Below, piece by piece: positions 22,535 to 33,800 of a DNA stretch of 64,000 nt. The stretch comes from Arabidopsis thaliana (lineage: Eukaryota; Streptophyta; Magnoliopsida; Brassicales; Brassicaceae), in assembly GCF_000001735.4 (NCBI RefSeq), contig NC_003070.9, positions 23,483,971 through 23,547,970 of the forward strand, read 5' to 3'. The notes beneath the pieces were generated by a model. The model searched no databases, was not told the origin of the DNA, and saw nothing but the letters and a program-made list of their open reading frames with translations. Within the stretch, counting starts at the first letter, position 1. The number at the start of each line of letters is the position of its first letter. The position numbers and the translations under genes are program-made.

Positions 22535-22997
22535 ATTCAATTCTCCATTTCCCGCTTCCTTCTTCCGCCGCCGGAGCAACCTTCACAACCGCCGTATCAA
22601 ACCGAATCATCTCCTCGATCGCAAACTCCTTAGCGAAATCTTGTAAATACGCCAAAACTTCACCATGACTCGGAAACCTCCTCGGATCTCTAGATTCCGA
22701 TACACCGGAACGAACCACGAACGGGAAGTCCCTGTATCCCATACACTCACGGGGGAGATTAGTTCGGAGAGAGCCATAAACGCTCGAATGAACAACGGAT
22801 CGGGTCGGGTCAACGCTTAATGGATCGGGTTCGATATGATCGGTGTATATCCAGGTTCCTCCGACTTGTTTTTGTCTCTCGAAGACGACCACCGAGTGAC
22901 CTTCCCGTCGAAGCTCTCGCGCCGCTACTAATCCGGCGGCTCCGGCGCCGATAACTGCCACGTGGTGTGATCTGATTGGTGATAAGGAAGGCGCCAT
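22491..22997 (-). pseudogene. AT1G63390: FMO GS-OX-like exon-1 fragment, 168-codon ORF
   Basis: ATG at 22995-22997. Residues 1-160 match exon 1 of the intact FMO (GAGAAGL FAD motif, [19 protein letters not shown], ...STEKEKKK). Similarity stops near 22512; the last residues (WAHRAV) are antisense of the SDR 3' end. Exons 2-7, including the NADPH domain, are absent. A protein would contain only part of an FAD fold, so enzymatic activity is not expected. The gene overlaps the SDR coding end by 44 bp in antisense orientation. Confidence 0.85.
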
Positions 22998-23349
22998 TGG
23001 TTTTTTTAACGAGATTCGTTAACGATGGTGAATATACTACGGCCTTTTTATAAATATGTGGCCCAAAAACTCATGATCCACACACACCACGACACAATGT
23101 TAAAAAAACAAAAACAAATTCCTGAGAAATTATCTAAACGCTGCGTTTTATCTAGAGGGTAAGTGGAAGTCCCAAAACAGTTTTATGGCCCGCTTCAAAA
23201 TTCAATCGTTAGTAAACCGGTTTGGTAATCAGTTCTAAACCAGAATCCCACCGGTTTGCATATCTCTCTCTCCGTGTAGGGTTTGCGATTTGCAGAGAGG
23301 AGTGAGAGTAAGAGTGAGATTGAGAATCAGCTGAAGCCAAAACGAGAAG
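22998..23349. promoter_or_regulatory. Divergent upstream region, FMO fragment / PPR gene
   Basis: Contains GTGGCCCA at about 23059 (site II-like TGGCCCA, TCP-binding type, common upstream of organellar-protein genes) and a purine-rich leader before the PPR ATG. Confidence 0.45.
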
Positions 23350-25083
23350 ATGAGGATCTCAATTTCGAGTGTAGTTTCATCGACGACGAGTAGATTTGTT
23401 CATCGGAATCTTCAGGGGAAAGGTAATCCTCGAATTGCTCCTTCTTCCATTGATCTTTGCGGGATGTGTTACTGGGGACGAGCTTTTTCTAGTGGCAGTG
23501 GTGATTACAGAGAGATATTGAGAAATGGGTTACATAGTATGAAGTTAGATGATGCAATTGGTTTGTTCGGTGGCATGGTCAAGTCACGTCCTTTACCTTC
23601 CATTTTTGAGTTCAATAAACTGTTGAGTGCCATTGCTAAGATGAAAAAGTTTGATCTTGTCATCTCTCTAGGTGAGAAGATGCAGAGGTTAGGAATTTCA
23701 CATAATCTATATACTTACAATATTTTGATCAACTGTTTCTGCCGACGCTCTCAAATCTCTCTTGCTTTAGCTCTTCTTGGCAAGATGATGAAACTCGGCT
23801 ATGAGCCCAGCATTGTCACGCTTTCTTCTCTTCTCAATGGATACTGTCACGGTAAGAGGATTTCAGATGCTGTAGCTTTGGTTGATCAAATGGTGGAAAT
23901 GGGGTATAGACCTGACACAATCACATTTACAACTTTGATTCATGGGCTTTTTCTCCACAACAAAGCTTCTGAAGCTGTGGCGTTAGTTGATCGAATGGTT
24001 CAAAGAGGCTGTCAACCAAATCTGGTTACTTATGGAGTGGTAGTAAATGGATTATGTAAGAGAGGTGATATTGATTTGGCTTTTAATCTGCTCAACAAGA
24101 TGGAAGCTGCGAAAATAGAGGCCAATGTTGTGATCTACAGCACAGTCATAGATAGTCTCTGCAAATATAGACATGAGGATGATGCACTCAACTTGTTCAC
24201 TGAAATGGAAAACAAAGGAGTTAGACCAAATGTTATTACCTACAGCTCCCTCATAAGTTGCCTTTGTAATTACGAAAGATGGAGTGATGCTTCTCGACTA
24301 CTCAGTGATATGATTGAGAGGAAAATCAATCCAAATGTAGTCACTTTCAACGCATTGATTGATGCATTTGTGAAGGAGGGGAAGCTTGTAGAGGCTGAGA
24401 AATTGTACGACGAGATGATCAAAAGGTCTATAGATCCTGATATTTTCACTTATAGTTCACTGATCAATGGGTTTTGTATGCACGATCGTTTAGACGAGGC
24501 CAAGCACATGTTTGAGTTGATGATTAGCAAGGACTGTTTCCCAAACGTAGTGACTTACAATACTCTTATTAACGGATTTTGTAAGGCTAAGAGAATAGAC
24601 GAAGGTGTGGAACTCTTCCGCGAGATGTCTCAAAGAGGATTGGTTGGCAACACAGTCACTTACACCACTCTTATCCATGGATTTTTTCAAGCTAGAGATT
24701 GTGATAATGCCCAAATGGTGTTCAAACAGATGGTTTCTGATGGTGTGCATCCCAATATTATGACATACAACACTCTGTTAGATGGACTTTGTAAAAATGG
24801 GAAGCTAGAGAAAGCAATGGTTGTATTCGAGTATCTGCAAAGGAGTAAAATGGAACCTACTATTTACACATATAATATTATGATTGAAGGGATGTGCAAG
24901 GCAGGGAAGGTGGAAGATGGGTGGGATCTATTTTGTAGCCTCAGCCTTAAAGGAGTGAAACCTGATGTAATAATTTACAATACTATGATCTCAGGATTTT
25001 GTAGGAAAGGTTTAAAGGAAGAAGCAGATGCCTTGTTCAGAAAAATGAGAGAAGATGGGCCTCTTCCAGATAGCGGTACATAA
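23350..25083 (+). CDS. AT1G63400: P-class PPR protein (RFL clade), 577 aa, nonsense-truncated
   Basis: ATG at 23350. An N-terminal segment rich in Ser, Arg and Thr ([20 protein letters not shown]) resembles a mitochondrial presequence, then fourteen P-type PPR repeats follow. The frame ends at TAA 25081-25083, inside the fifteenth repeat, where the paralogue at 5870 has TAT (Tyr): one T to A change. Reading past the stop, 25084-25253 continues in the same frame through [14 protein letters not shown] to the normal family end. The truncated product keeps fourteen repeats and may still bind RNA. Bases 23540-24122 are identical to 5835-6417. Carries miR161- and miR400-type sites. Confidence 0.88.
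   Translation: MRISISSVVSSTTSRFVHRNLQGKGNPRIAPSSIDLCGMCYWGRAFSSGSGDYREILRNGLHSMKLDDAIGLFGGMVKSRPLPSIFEFNKLLSAIAKMKKFDLVISLGEKMQRLGISHNLYTYNILINCFCRRSQISLALALLGKMMKLGYEPSIVTLSSLLNGYCHGKRISDAVALVDQMVEMGYRPDTITFTTLIHGLFLHNKASEAVALVDRMVQRGCQPNLVTYGVVVNGLCKRGDIDLAFNLLNKMEAAKIEANVVIYSTVIDSLCKYRHEDDALNLFTEMENKGVRPNVITYSSLISCLCNYERWSDASRLLSDMIERKINPNVVTFNALIDAFVKEGKLVEAEKLYDEMIKRSIDPDIFTYSSLINGFCMHDRLDEAKHMFELMISKDCFPNVVTYNTLINGFCKAKRIDEGVELFREMSQRGLVGNTVTYTTLIHGFFQARDCDNAQMVFKQMVSDGVHPNIMTYNTLLDGLCKNGKLEKAMVVFEYLQRSKMEPTIYTYNIMIEGMCKAGKVEDGWDLFCSLSLKGVKPDVIIYNTMISGFCRKGLKEEADALFRKMREDGPLPDSGT
24329..24358 (+). promoter_or_regulatory. Overlapping miR161.1 and miR161.2 target sites
   Basis: Bases 24338-24358 match the complement of miR161.2 (recalled) except for one C at 24351 (a G:C to A:C type mismatch), and 24329-24349 match miR161.1 with differences only in the 5' third of the site. 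This overlapping arrangement is the known one for miR161 in PPR mRNAs. Confidence 0.65.
24550..24570 (+). promoter_or_regulatory. Degenerate miR400-type site
   Basis: Eighteen of 21 positions fit the recalled miR400 complement; two mismatches fall opposite the miRNA seed, so targeting is doubtful. Confidence 0.3.
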
Positions 25084-25253
25084 AATACGTTTATTAGGGC
25101 ACATCTTAGAGATGGTGACAAAGCAGCATCAGCTGAACTCATCAGAGGAATGAGGAGTCGCGAGTTTGCTGGAGATGCTTCAACAATAAATATGGTGATT
25201 GATATGTTGCATGATGGGAGATTGGAAAAAAACTATCTGGAAATGCTGTCTTG
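25084..25253 (+). pseudogene. AT1G63400: Untranslated remainder of the PPR gene
   Basis: In-frame continuation after the nonsense codon, encoding the rest of repeat 15 and the family C-terminus (ending LEMLS then TGA). No frameshift has accumulated, so the stop is recent or readthrough is tolerated. The 3' flank to 25618 resembles other PPR flanks. Confidence 0.8.
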
Positions 25254-25879
25254 AAACAATCAATCCTCGAGAAACGAATTGGGGAGCAACCATCCTCCCT
25301 TGTGATTGCATATGTGAGGTGAATCGACCTTGTTGTTTACTTCTGGACCCAGTTTGTGTTTTCATGTTAAATTTGTTCTTGTTGTTGTTGAGTGTGAGTT
25401 TCGTGGACATGACTAGTACAGTGGTACTGCTCTTTGTTATGCTCCTATTAGGTGGACACGAGAAGATTTTCAAACTTTAAAAGTTGTCTTCTTCTTTCTT
25501 TAACATTTTATCCATAGGCAAAATTTGTTGGCAAATGAAACTCAATGGTCCGGATCATGGACCTATCATGAAGAGTTCAGACTTCGAATGATAATTTATA
25601 TTTGCTATATGTAAGTCCTAAACAATAGGGGAAAAAGCCGAAAAAATCTCCATTTATTTTTAATTTGGCCGTTTAATACCTATAGTTTTAAATTTGGAAT
25701 AAAAATACCTTACTTATTTTTTTTGTCTCTTAAAACCATTGTCTTTTAAATTTTGGTAGTTTCGAACCTACCACTTAACAGGCGTTGATGCCCGTAACGG
25801 AATCATTTAACAGCGTTAAATTTTAACCCTACGTGTTGTCATATTTATAAACAATGAATTTGCAAAAAAGTATGTGCGT

Positions 25880-25945
25880 GTTGTCTTGGTCTGGTGGTAA
25901 CAATAATGTAGGATAATCATCAGTTCACAGGTTCGAACCCCGCCT
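25880..25945 (+). other. tRNA-like sequence in left MULE arm
   Basis: An A-box-like TGGTCTGGTGG (25887-25897) and a B-box-like GGTTCGAACCC (25930-25940) at tRNA-like spacing. No acceptor or T stem pairs well, so this is a tRNA-like relic or Pol III-promoter-like sequence, not a tRNA gene. Confidence 0.5.
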
Positions 25946-26114
25946 CTTTCCCATTTAGTTATTTTTTTTTCGTTTATTTTTTGTTTTTCACTTCATCTTC
26001 TTCACCATCCCTGCAATTGATTTTTCCTTTATTTCCTCACTTTTTTCACAAATCTCACATTCTTCTCAAAGATTCCTTCAATTCACCAAAAACCCTAAAT
26101 TTTCTCATATTTCA

Positions 26115-26198
26115 ATGGCGATTTCATCTCCTACTGCTACTTCTTCCTCCTCAAAATCCCTCAATTGCTTCACTTCCCCATCAATCTATATCATTTAA
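26115..26198 (+). other. Possible captured gene start (transit-peptide-like ORF)
   Basis: In the unique centre of the MULE, a 27-codon ORF begins MAISSPTATSSSSKSLNCFT, preceded by a leader-like ACCAAAAACCCTAAA. Ser/Thr-rich after MA is typical of plastid transit peptides, so the element may have picked up the 5' end of a plastid-protein gene (Pack-MULE style). The donor is unknown. Confidence 0.35.
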
Positions 26199-26374
26199 CC
26201 AAAATCTCTAACTCTTTCTTCGTCTTTCCCCGATCAATCACATGTCTCTCCATCACCAAAACCATAAATGATGAGAGTTGAAAAATAAAATCAATTACTG
26301 GAGATAAAAAAAAACTCGTGAAGAAGATGAAGTAAATCAGAAAAATAAAAAATAAAAATTAAAAGGAGTGGGAT

Positions 26375-26434
26375 GTAGACTCGAACCGAGAAATTGGGAT
26401 TACCCAAACCCTGCGGTACCACTAGACCAAGACA
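26375..26434 (-). other. tRNA-like sequence in right MULE arm
   Basis: On the minus strand TGGTCTAGTGG (26429-26419) fits the A-box consensus and GGTTCGAGTC (26389-26380) fits the B-box. The better preserved of the two copies. Confidence 0.5.
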
Positions 26435-26840
26435 ATATAAACAAAACTTTTTGTAAACCTATTATTATATAATTGAAATACGTAGGGTCAAATAATTCCG
26501 TTATGTTCATTGACGGCTGTTAAGTACCAGGTTCGAAATTACCAAAATCTAAAAGACGATGGTTTTAAAAGACAACAAAAAATAAGTGAGGTATTTTTAA
26601 TCCAAATTTAAAACTACATGTATTAAACAGCCAAATTAAAAATAAATGACGATTTTTTCGGCTTTTTCCCCCTAAACAATATAATTCTATTGTGGAATGT
26701 TTTTTTGGACAGAGCTTAAAAAACAAGCAAAATTCAAGGCTCGCAAAAAAAAGAATATTTACATATTCCACAACACAAACAAGGTTGGAAAAATCACTAT
26801 TTGTGTGTGTGTTTTTACTATACAAATCAAACAAGAAAAA

Positions 26841-28027
26841 TTAGACTACTCCTTTAATTAATCCATATACAGTGACAAGTGTGACAACGAGTGAGTGATC
26901 AACACGTGGTTTCACCTCCAAAGTTAACACATCTTCTCCCAATGTAATCCCATTTGATGATTGCTTTGGCTTAACCTATTAAACATGTATATGGTTAAGT
27001 ATTTAACTCTATATATATATATACTCTTTCAATTTCGTTTTTTTGGTTCAAAATATTGATATATTTACCTGTGCAATGATATTTCCGTGAATGTCTATGA
27101 TCTGAAAAGCAAATTTGGGGTCAAATCTTAAAATCCAAAAGACTTCATTGGTCTCATCTCGAACTTCCCAATCTCCATCTCTTATCGAAGACCTTTTGAT
27201 TCTAGCACAAGGTTTCACTTCTTCCGTGCTTGTAAAGCTTCCACATTCTCTATACACATACCAACTCCCGAAAAGCCATAATTTCTGCAAATATTTTTTA
27301 AACAAGAAACACAATAATTTTAAAACATATGATGAATTTATTCATATTATTGTCCAACTTGTTTACACATGATCATCATTAAATTTTAAAAGTCCAATTC
27401 CACGGCGCAAATTTGAATCATAGTTTGAGTTTTTTTAATATAAGTTAAGTATGGTTGCTTGCTTACTATATTTTTGAAAAACTATTTCTAAATTGAGCTA
27501 GAGAAACTTCATTTAACTTTTTTTTTAGTTTAAATTGTAAATTCCAATTTTTTTTTATTTTTTTTGGCGTTGTTGATTTTCAAATGATTCATTATTCAAT
27601 AAATTTTTAAGAATCCAATAAGTTATGAGACTTTAGCCCCATAGTTTCTTAGAGGAGGGTATTAGAGCATGTTTATGAACTTGAAAACTTTACTTTTCTG
27701 GATGGTCAACAAAATTTTCGAACTACTAGTTTGTTTGGAGCTCGAACCGGGATGAACCAAGAAAAAAAGAATCGAACCGAATCAACGAGGGATTGATTAT
27801 ACCTTTTTGCGGATGGTGAACAAAATGTTGCCATGGAGATCCATGATATGGACTTCATTGCTACATTTGTCGTAGTTTTCGACACGGTAAGTAATCTCTC
27901 CGTTGGAATTGTAAACAGTTAAACCATTGGTTTGGTAAACCAGAGATTTCATCCAAACCGTGAAAGTCTCTCTCTCCGTACTCATGTACGGTGAAGAGAT
28001 GGCCGCTTGAGGAAAAACCCTAGCCAT
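26841..28027 (-). CDS. AT1G63410: LURP1-related (LOR/DUF567) protein, 191 aa
   Basis: Exons 28027-27803, 27284-27069 and 26975-26841, phases 0/0, stop TAA at 26841-26843. The start chosen is MARVFPQAA at 28027; the upstream in-frame methionine at 28090 lies in the leader. The protein has the Tubby-like LOR fold pattern of the family: FTVWMKSLVYQTNGLTVYN, YRVENY, VHIMDLHGNILFTIRKK, and in exon 2 WEVRDETNEVFWILRFDP with a second DIHGNIIAQV. LURP1-related proteins are linked to defence against oomycetes, but individual members are mostly uncharacterised and no enzyme activity is known. The MULE at 25628-26672 ends 168 bp downstream of the stop, so it may touch the 3' UTR. Full family length, no lesions. 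Confidence 0.9.
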
Positions 28028-29363
28028 GGTAAAGAGAGAGAGACAAAGAGACAGAGAGAAGAGAAATGGTATATAAACTATATACTTCAATAATTATTAT
28101 GAAACTGAAATTGTAGTTGAAGTTGAAGAAGTCTTATACACCTCAATGACTTGTATTTATATAATCAGCCTTCCTTTTCTTATCTCCCATTAAAATAAAC
28201 AACTAGGATCACTTTGAATTTTTCTAATTTTCTCCCAATACCAGATTCATGTACGGTGACCAATAATAATTTAATCTTTGACATCATATATGATTTATAC
28301 ATATGACTTTGTTAAGTAAAAAAGAGGAGCGAATATTATATATTTTACAAAAAAAAAAAAAATCTATCTATTACGTTAAATTTGACATGCATATGTATAT
28401 GTGCAAATGTTAAAGTAATTATTAAGGTTTCACTTATTACCTTACAAAATGAAATTGAAAAAAAAATGGCACTAACTTTTTTGCTTTTGAAAAATATAGC
28501 ACTAACTTTAACTGTGTAAAATTAGGAATTAGATGTACATTCTCATAGAGCCGACAAATGTCATAGAGAAATAAAAATTCACTTTTGTTTAGTAAAACAA
28601 ATCACTTTTTAATTATTTTCAAATAAAAACTCCTATCTTCTTATAAAATTATTACTATCCTCACAACGTTTCCACGGTTGGGCGTTATTATCACTCTTTT
28701 TCAATTTTGCTGTGTTTATAAAATATTATTGTTTGTATATAATACAATTCTTATCGAGATGTCTGTCATACAAAAAAAAAAGTATAAACATTAAATAAGA
28801 TAAAAGATATAATTACAAAATACAAACACCGCATTTCGCATATTATACATGTTGATAGTGGACTTATCTGCCGGAGGTCCTTAATTTATGCAAGTTCCTC
28901 TACAAAATTGTTTCTCTCGTTTTGAAGAAGAGTTTTTTCTTCTTTTGCTTTTATTCGTATCATATTTTCTAAAGAATTAAACCTGAAATCATTTTTATTT
29001 TGTGTTTCCATTCATATACTATAATTTTAAAAATATTCTCAGTTCGTTTTTAATTATTAGATATTTGAGGTTTTTCTTTGATTTTGTAGAACTTTTTATG
29101 CAAAGTTCAAATCTATTTTGATATTTTATCACCAATTGTATTTTTAATATCTGTTCTTATTGGTTGAGTATTTTTTTAGTTAAGTCATAAAGAAAATTTT
29201 CCTAGGAATATATAGATAACGTTTTTAAAAGTTTTGTTACGAAATTTTTCTAAAAATGAAAATAGTGTCTCGCATATGAAGCTTGATGAAGGTTTAAACC
29301 AATATTCTCGATTGTGAATTTCAGAACACAAGATTATTCAACATAATAGCAACTGCTAGACTA

Positions 29364-29407
29364 GTCTAGTAACAAGTACTTGAGTATCAAACTTGTTGTT
29401 ACTAGAC
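29364..29407. repeat. Short inverted repeat
   Basis: Arms GTCTAGTAACAAGT and ACTTGTTGTTACTAGAC pair with a 3-nt bulge around a loop of roughly 13 nt. No miRNA recognised. Confidence 0.6.
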
Positions 29408-30480
29408 GAATTGTCATTGCCACCAGTGCCAAACTACGTACGTATGCTGTTGAAACTTCATTCAGAGACAAGAATGTTTGAGCCGACTCAGGATCTTCAA
29501 CATCATTTTATCTAAAACGAAGATTACATTTTTTTAATGTTTATTAATGGAATCGATTCATGCCCACAAATATAATTTCTAATCGATAATTAATCTTTAG
29601 AATGACTCACGCAGTCAAGTACGTACACATTTTAATAAACTGAGTTATCCTTGATTTTTTTTGAAATTAAAGATTATAGAGATTTTGTAATTAGTGGGTT
29701 ACACGTTTCATTTCAGGCCACAAACTAAACCCGTTTTAAAGTTTTAGGACCACCATTATACATACATACGGTTAAAGAAAATTTAGCGCACTCATAATTC
29801 TATAACATTTTTTTCATCTTATCATTATGTACAAACGTTTGTTATCTTACTTAAGTATAAAATAAATAAGATCATGCACGACCATATAATTAATTAGAGA
29901 GTAAAATATTAGAAAAAGGTCACACATATTTACACTTATTCAGTTTGGGACCCTAATGTTTGACATCATTGCAAATTGAAACATTAAAAACCTTATAAGA
30001 AAACCGAGACACAAAGTTTATGCATGTTTTGTCTCTTCCGACCTCATCATTCATAAATAATGATGTAAATAGTTCTATCAACTTTGTTTCGATTAGAAAA
30101 TTATACAATTGCTACATCGTACCATTTTTTGTGGTTCATAATGAATATCAACTGTTCATTTGGCTATTTTTTTATTTATGAAATAAATGATGAGTTGCAT
30201 CGCATCGCATCGAACAAGTTAAAACAATAATATAAAGAAGAGTACAGTCAGCTAAATAATGAAACAAGTGATAAATGAAAAAATAATATTGACTTTAGAG
30301 TTTTGAGATTACGTCTTTTAACTATTTGTCGGAGATTAATTCAAAGGTGATTGGATGATCCAAATGAATCCATAATGCAAATATGGTTTCCGTTCCATAG
30401 GCCTTCGGGGGATTGAAGTTTGAGTTTTGAAACTTCACATCCCATGACTTGGTTCATATCATACAACAACAGAGAGTGTG

Positions 30481-30567
30481 TTAAATGATATTTGCAAGCA
30501 TCTTAGGATCAAGCCTCAAATTTCCAATAAACTCAACAATCTGCTCTCTTGAAAGTGATAATGGGCC
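30481..30567 (-). other. Coding-like C-terminal fragment, family unknown
   Basis: The minus strand reads GPLSLSREQIVEFIGNLRLD followed by PKMLANII and a stop. Composition looks protein-like, but there is no start and no adjoining exon. A gene relic is possible; so is chance. Confidence 0.2.
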
Positions 30568-31903
30568 TTATACAAGAGATTTCGTTATATTTTATGGGAT
30601 CTCATCTCTACTTAATGGACCTTGTATTTCCAGTAACCCAACGATTTTTGGTTATGGTGACTAAACTTGCACAAATATCAAAAATTATATATTAAAATCT
30701 ATAGTGATTCGACAAATTACATGCATAGGACTATAGGAGTGTTGGTTAGTAATTTTTAATATTGAGATTAAATTGGTGAGTTTTGAAATTTTTATATATA
30801 CATAACAAAATGAAAAAAGTATATAAATTTCTTTGTCAAAACCCCCTATAATGTACTTTATTTGAAATGAATGGTGTTAACAGCCTCTCTTTTTTATTCC
30901 CTACGAAAAGCCTCAGCGCCGGTGTTCTTCTTCTATGCACCAAACAAAGATCAGCTATCTCAACTCGTTTTTTTGTGAAATGGCTAGACAAGAAAAAATC
31001 TGCTTAACTTACACTCGTAAAACATGAATTTGAGTGTTTTGGGAAAAAAGCTGTTCTCCAACACAATGTGTTTAAATTGTGTAGTTACTAACCATCAAGT
31101 TACCATTTTCGTAATATAAATTCAAATTTTATCACACGAATTAAAAACAAGTCACTCTTTCCTTCTTCGTGAATGCGCAAGGCAAGACCACAAGAACAAC
31201 TTATAAAGATTGCTTCATATTCTTCTTTTAGTAGTCGGTAATTAGTATAAGAAATTCAATAGTTGAATACCTTTCTTGAGCCCTCATGAGAATGTTATAG
31301 AGCAAGTATATGATCTCACTACCGAAGATGACAACGGGCCAGCAGAAAGGTAATGAAGGCTTCCTCCTATTTGCTTGATTTGCTCGATTTGCTCATCTAT
31401 TTTGATATAAGTTTAAAATTTGAACAATTTTATTTGATGAAGCATAGTGGATTAAAAAACCATAGTGAGATACTTGAAAGACAAAAAAACACTTCCATCG
31501 AAATCCCTTTTAACTTTTATCCACATATGGCCACGCTTTAAATAGTAGTACTATATGATTATCATATGTTGAACAGAAAAAAATTATTCTATACGTATAA
31601 TCTATGTAAATAACGTAATTGAAACGATCGAGTGATAAAGTTGACTAGTTTAAATTTCCGAATTCCAAAGTATATACTAGTAGCAAAACAAGTCCACTAT
31701 CATCAATGTCGTGTGACTCGTGTCCTCATCATTCTCTCAAACCCACGAGGCATTTTCTTTTCTACTTTTTTCCTCAACCTTTTTAAGTTCAAAAAAAAAA
31801 AAATAGAAAGAGAAACCCCCCCCAACTTGTTTTCGAGATATCAACAAAAATGTCAAAGACAAAAAAATTCCCTTAATAATCCAAGAAAGAAAAAATCATA
31901 ACG

Positions 31904-33763
31904 ATGACGTCTCTATTCTCTAAACCTAGAGCTCTCACTTCTCATATCACCAACTTTAAAACTTACCGTCCGGTTATCGGAAAACTCCACGTGGCAACTT
32001 TAACGCTTCTTCTCTTCCTAATCGCCGCCGGTATTGCCGTCACTTCCTCTCTATGGCTTAACAAGGTAAATCATTCTTTTCACTATATATACATAGTTCA
32101 CACTATCATGATAACTATTATTCATACTTTGAATTATTGTTTGTTTATCAAAGACGACAAAAGCATTTGATCGACCGACATTAGTAGCAACAAAACCAGA
32201 ACCGGAGCTAGAGCCACCGCATGAAACCGGAGTATTGGTAAATTGCACAAGTTTCTTGAATCAAAACCGGTCCGGTTCTTGCTCAAGAACACCTCTACTT
32301 AACAAGGTAATTCTTCTTCTTTACTTCCATGATTATGCCTAATATATATGTTCATGATTGAAAAATAAATTATGACAACATTTTTTTGTTACTATAGAAA
32401 AAACCATCTCATCGACCGACAATAACAACAATAAAACCGGTCCCGGTACGTGTATCAGAGAAGAAATCACCGGAGGAAACCGGAAGCTCGGTAGATTGCT
32501 CAAGTTTCTTGAATCAAAACCGGTCTGGTTCTTGCTCAAGAACACTGCAATCGGGTTATAATCAAAACCAAACCGAATCTAACCGGTCTTGTCCTGATTA
32601 CTTCAAGTGGATTCACGAGGATCTAAAACCATGGAGAGAAACAGGGATAACAAAAGAAATGGTGGAAAGAGGCAAAACTACAGCACATTTCAGGTTAGTT
32701 ATTTTAAACGGCAAGGTGTTCGTCGAAAACTACAAGAAGTCTATACAAACTAGAGATGCGTTCACACTATGGGGGATTCTTCAGCTGCTGAGAAAGTATC
32801 CAGGGAAGTTACCTGACGTGGATCTCATGTTTGACTGTGATGATCGACCAGTCATTAGATCGGACGGTTATAATATATTGAATCGTACGGTTGAGAATGC
32901 GCCACCTCCGTTGTTTAGATATTGCGGTGATAGGTGGACGGTGGATATCGTCTTTCCTGATTGGTCATTCTGGGGATGGTAAGTACTAGAATATAATCTC
33001 TTCTCACTTTCTCCTTTTTTCTTCTTTTGTCTGAACTCTGAAGCTAACGTGTATGGTTGTTAAGGTACACTTGTCCCCACTTGATCACATGCCGGAGAAA
33101 AGTTACCGGGTCCATTTTTTCATTTATACACAAATAGATTCTTTCGTGATTCTTAATAGATTCATTTTGTTGTATTATATCTTCTTAAGAGTATAGTAGT
33201 ATAGCTAGTTAGTGGCTAAAATTATAGTAATTTAAAGGGACGAAAAGGTAAGTCCAAAAACAATATTATCCCTCCACGCAATGCCACTACAATTTAAATA
33301 TGTGGTTGTAAGTTGTTTATCACTTATTATGCTTTAACTAAAGTGTTTCACTAAAGTAACTTTAATTTCTTGTGTCATTCAATCTTTCCAGCAAAACATG
33401 AAGTGTAAAACCAAAACCATATTGGTAGTTTCATAACTATTCATTTAAACATGTTTTCTATCAAATTAAGTTCTTATTTTTTGAATGAAATTGAAATGAA
33501 ATGGAATAATTTTGGTGGGTGAAGGCAGGAGATAAACATAAGGGAGTGGAGCAAAGTGTTGAAAGAAATGGAAGAAGGAAAGAAGAAGAAGAAATTTATG
33601 GAAAGAGACGCCTATGCATATTGGAAAGGGAACCCTTTTGTTGCATCTCCTTCAAGAGAAGATCTCCTCACTTGCAATTTATCCTCACTACATGATTGGA
33701 ATGCTAGAATTTTCATTCAGGTATGCTTCTATAATCAGATTTATTTATACTTGTCTTCCTATG

Positions 33764-33800
<37 letters not shown>

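Larger units (their letters stand above)
25619..26681. mobile_element. Non-autonomous Mutator-like foldback element (about 1045 bp)
   Basis: Element at 25628-26672, flanked by a perfect 9-bp direct repeat TAAACAATA (25619-25627 and 26673-26681; the preceding C is also shared). Termini are GGGGAAAAAGCCGAAAAAAT and its inverse; the inverted arms extend about 400 bp with scattered differences and a central unique part at about 26040-26270. A 9-bp target duplication and long TIRs are the hallmark of MULEs; no transposase is encoded. Each arm contains a tRNA-like A/B-box pair. It lies between the PPR gene and the LURP1-like gene. Confidence 0.85.
28028..31903. other. Long AT-rich intergenic region
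   Basis: About 3.9 kb with no gene I can support. Contents noted separately: a hairpin at 29364-29407 and a coding-like scrap at 30481-30567. A GCATCGCATCGCATCG microrepeat lies near 30197. The end (about 31780-31903) is the leader of the next gene. Confidence 0.5.

Noticed and set aside
25880..25945. tRNA gene in the MULE arm
   Set aside because: A/B-box-like motifs are present but the acceptor, anticodon and T stems do not pair.
31353..31541. 62-aa ORF
   Set aside because: AT-rich, low complexity, no splice or domain support.
32339..32545. Minus-strand ORF within the KDELC-like gene
   Set aside because: Shadow of exon 3 on the opposite strand.
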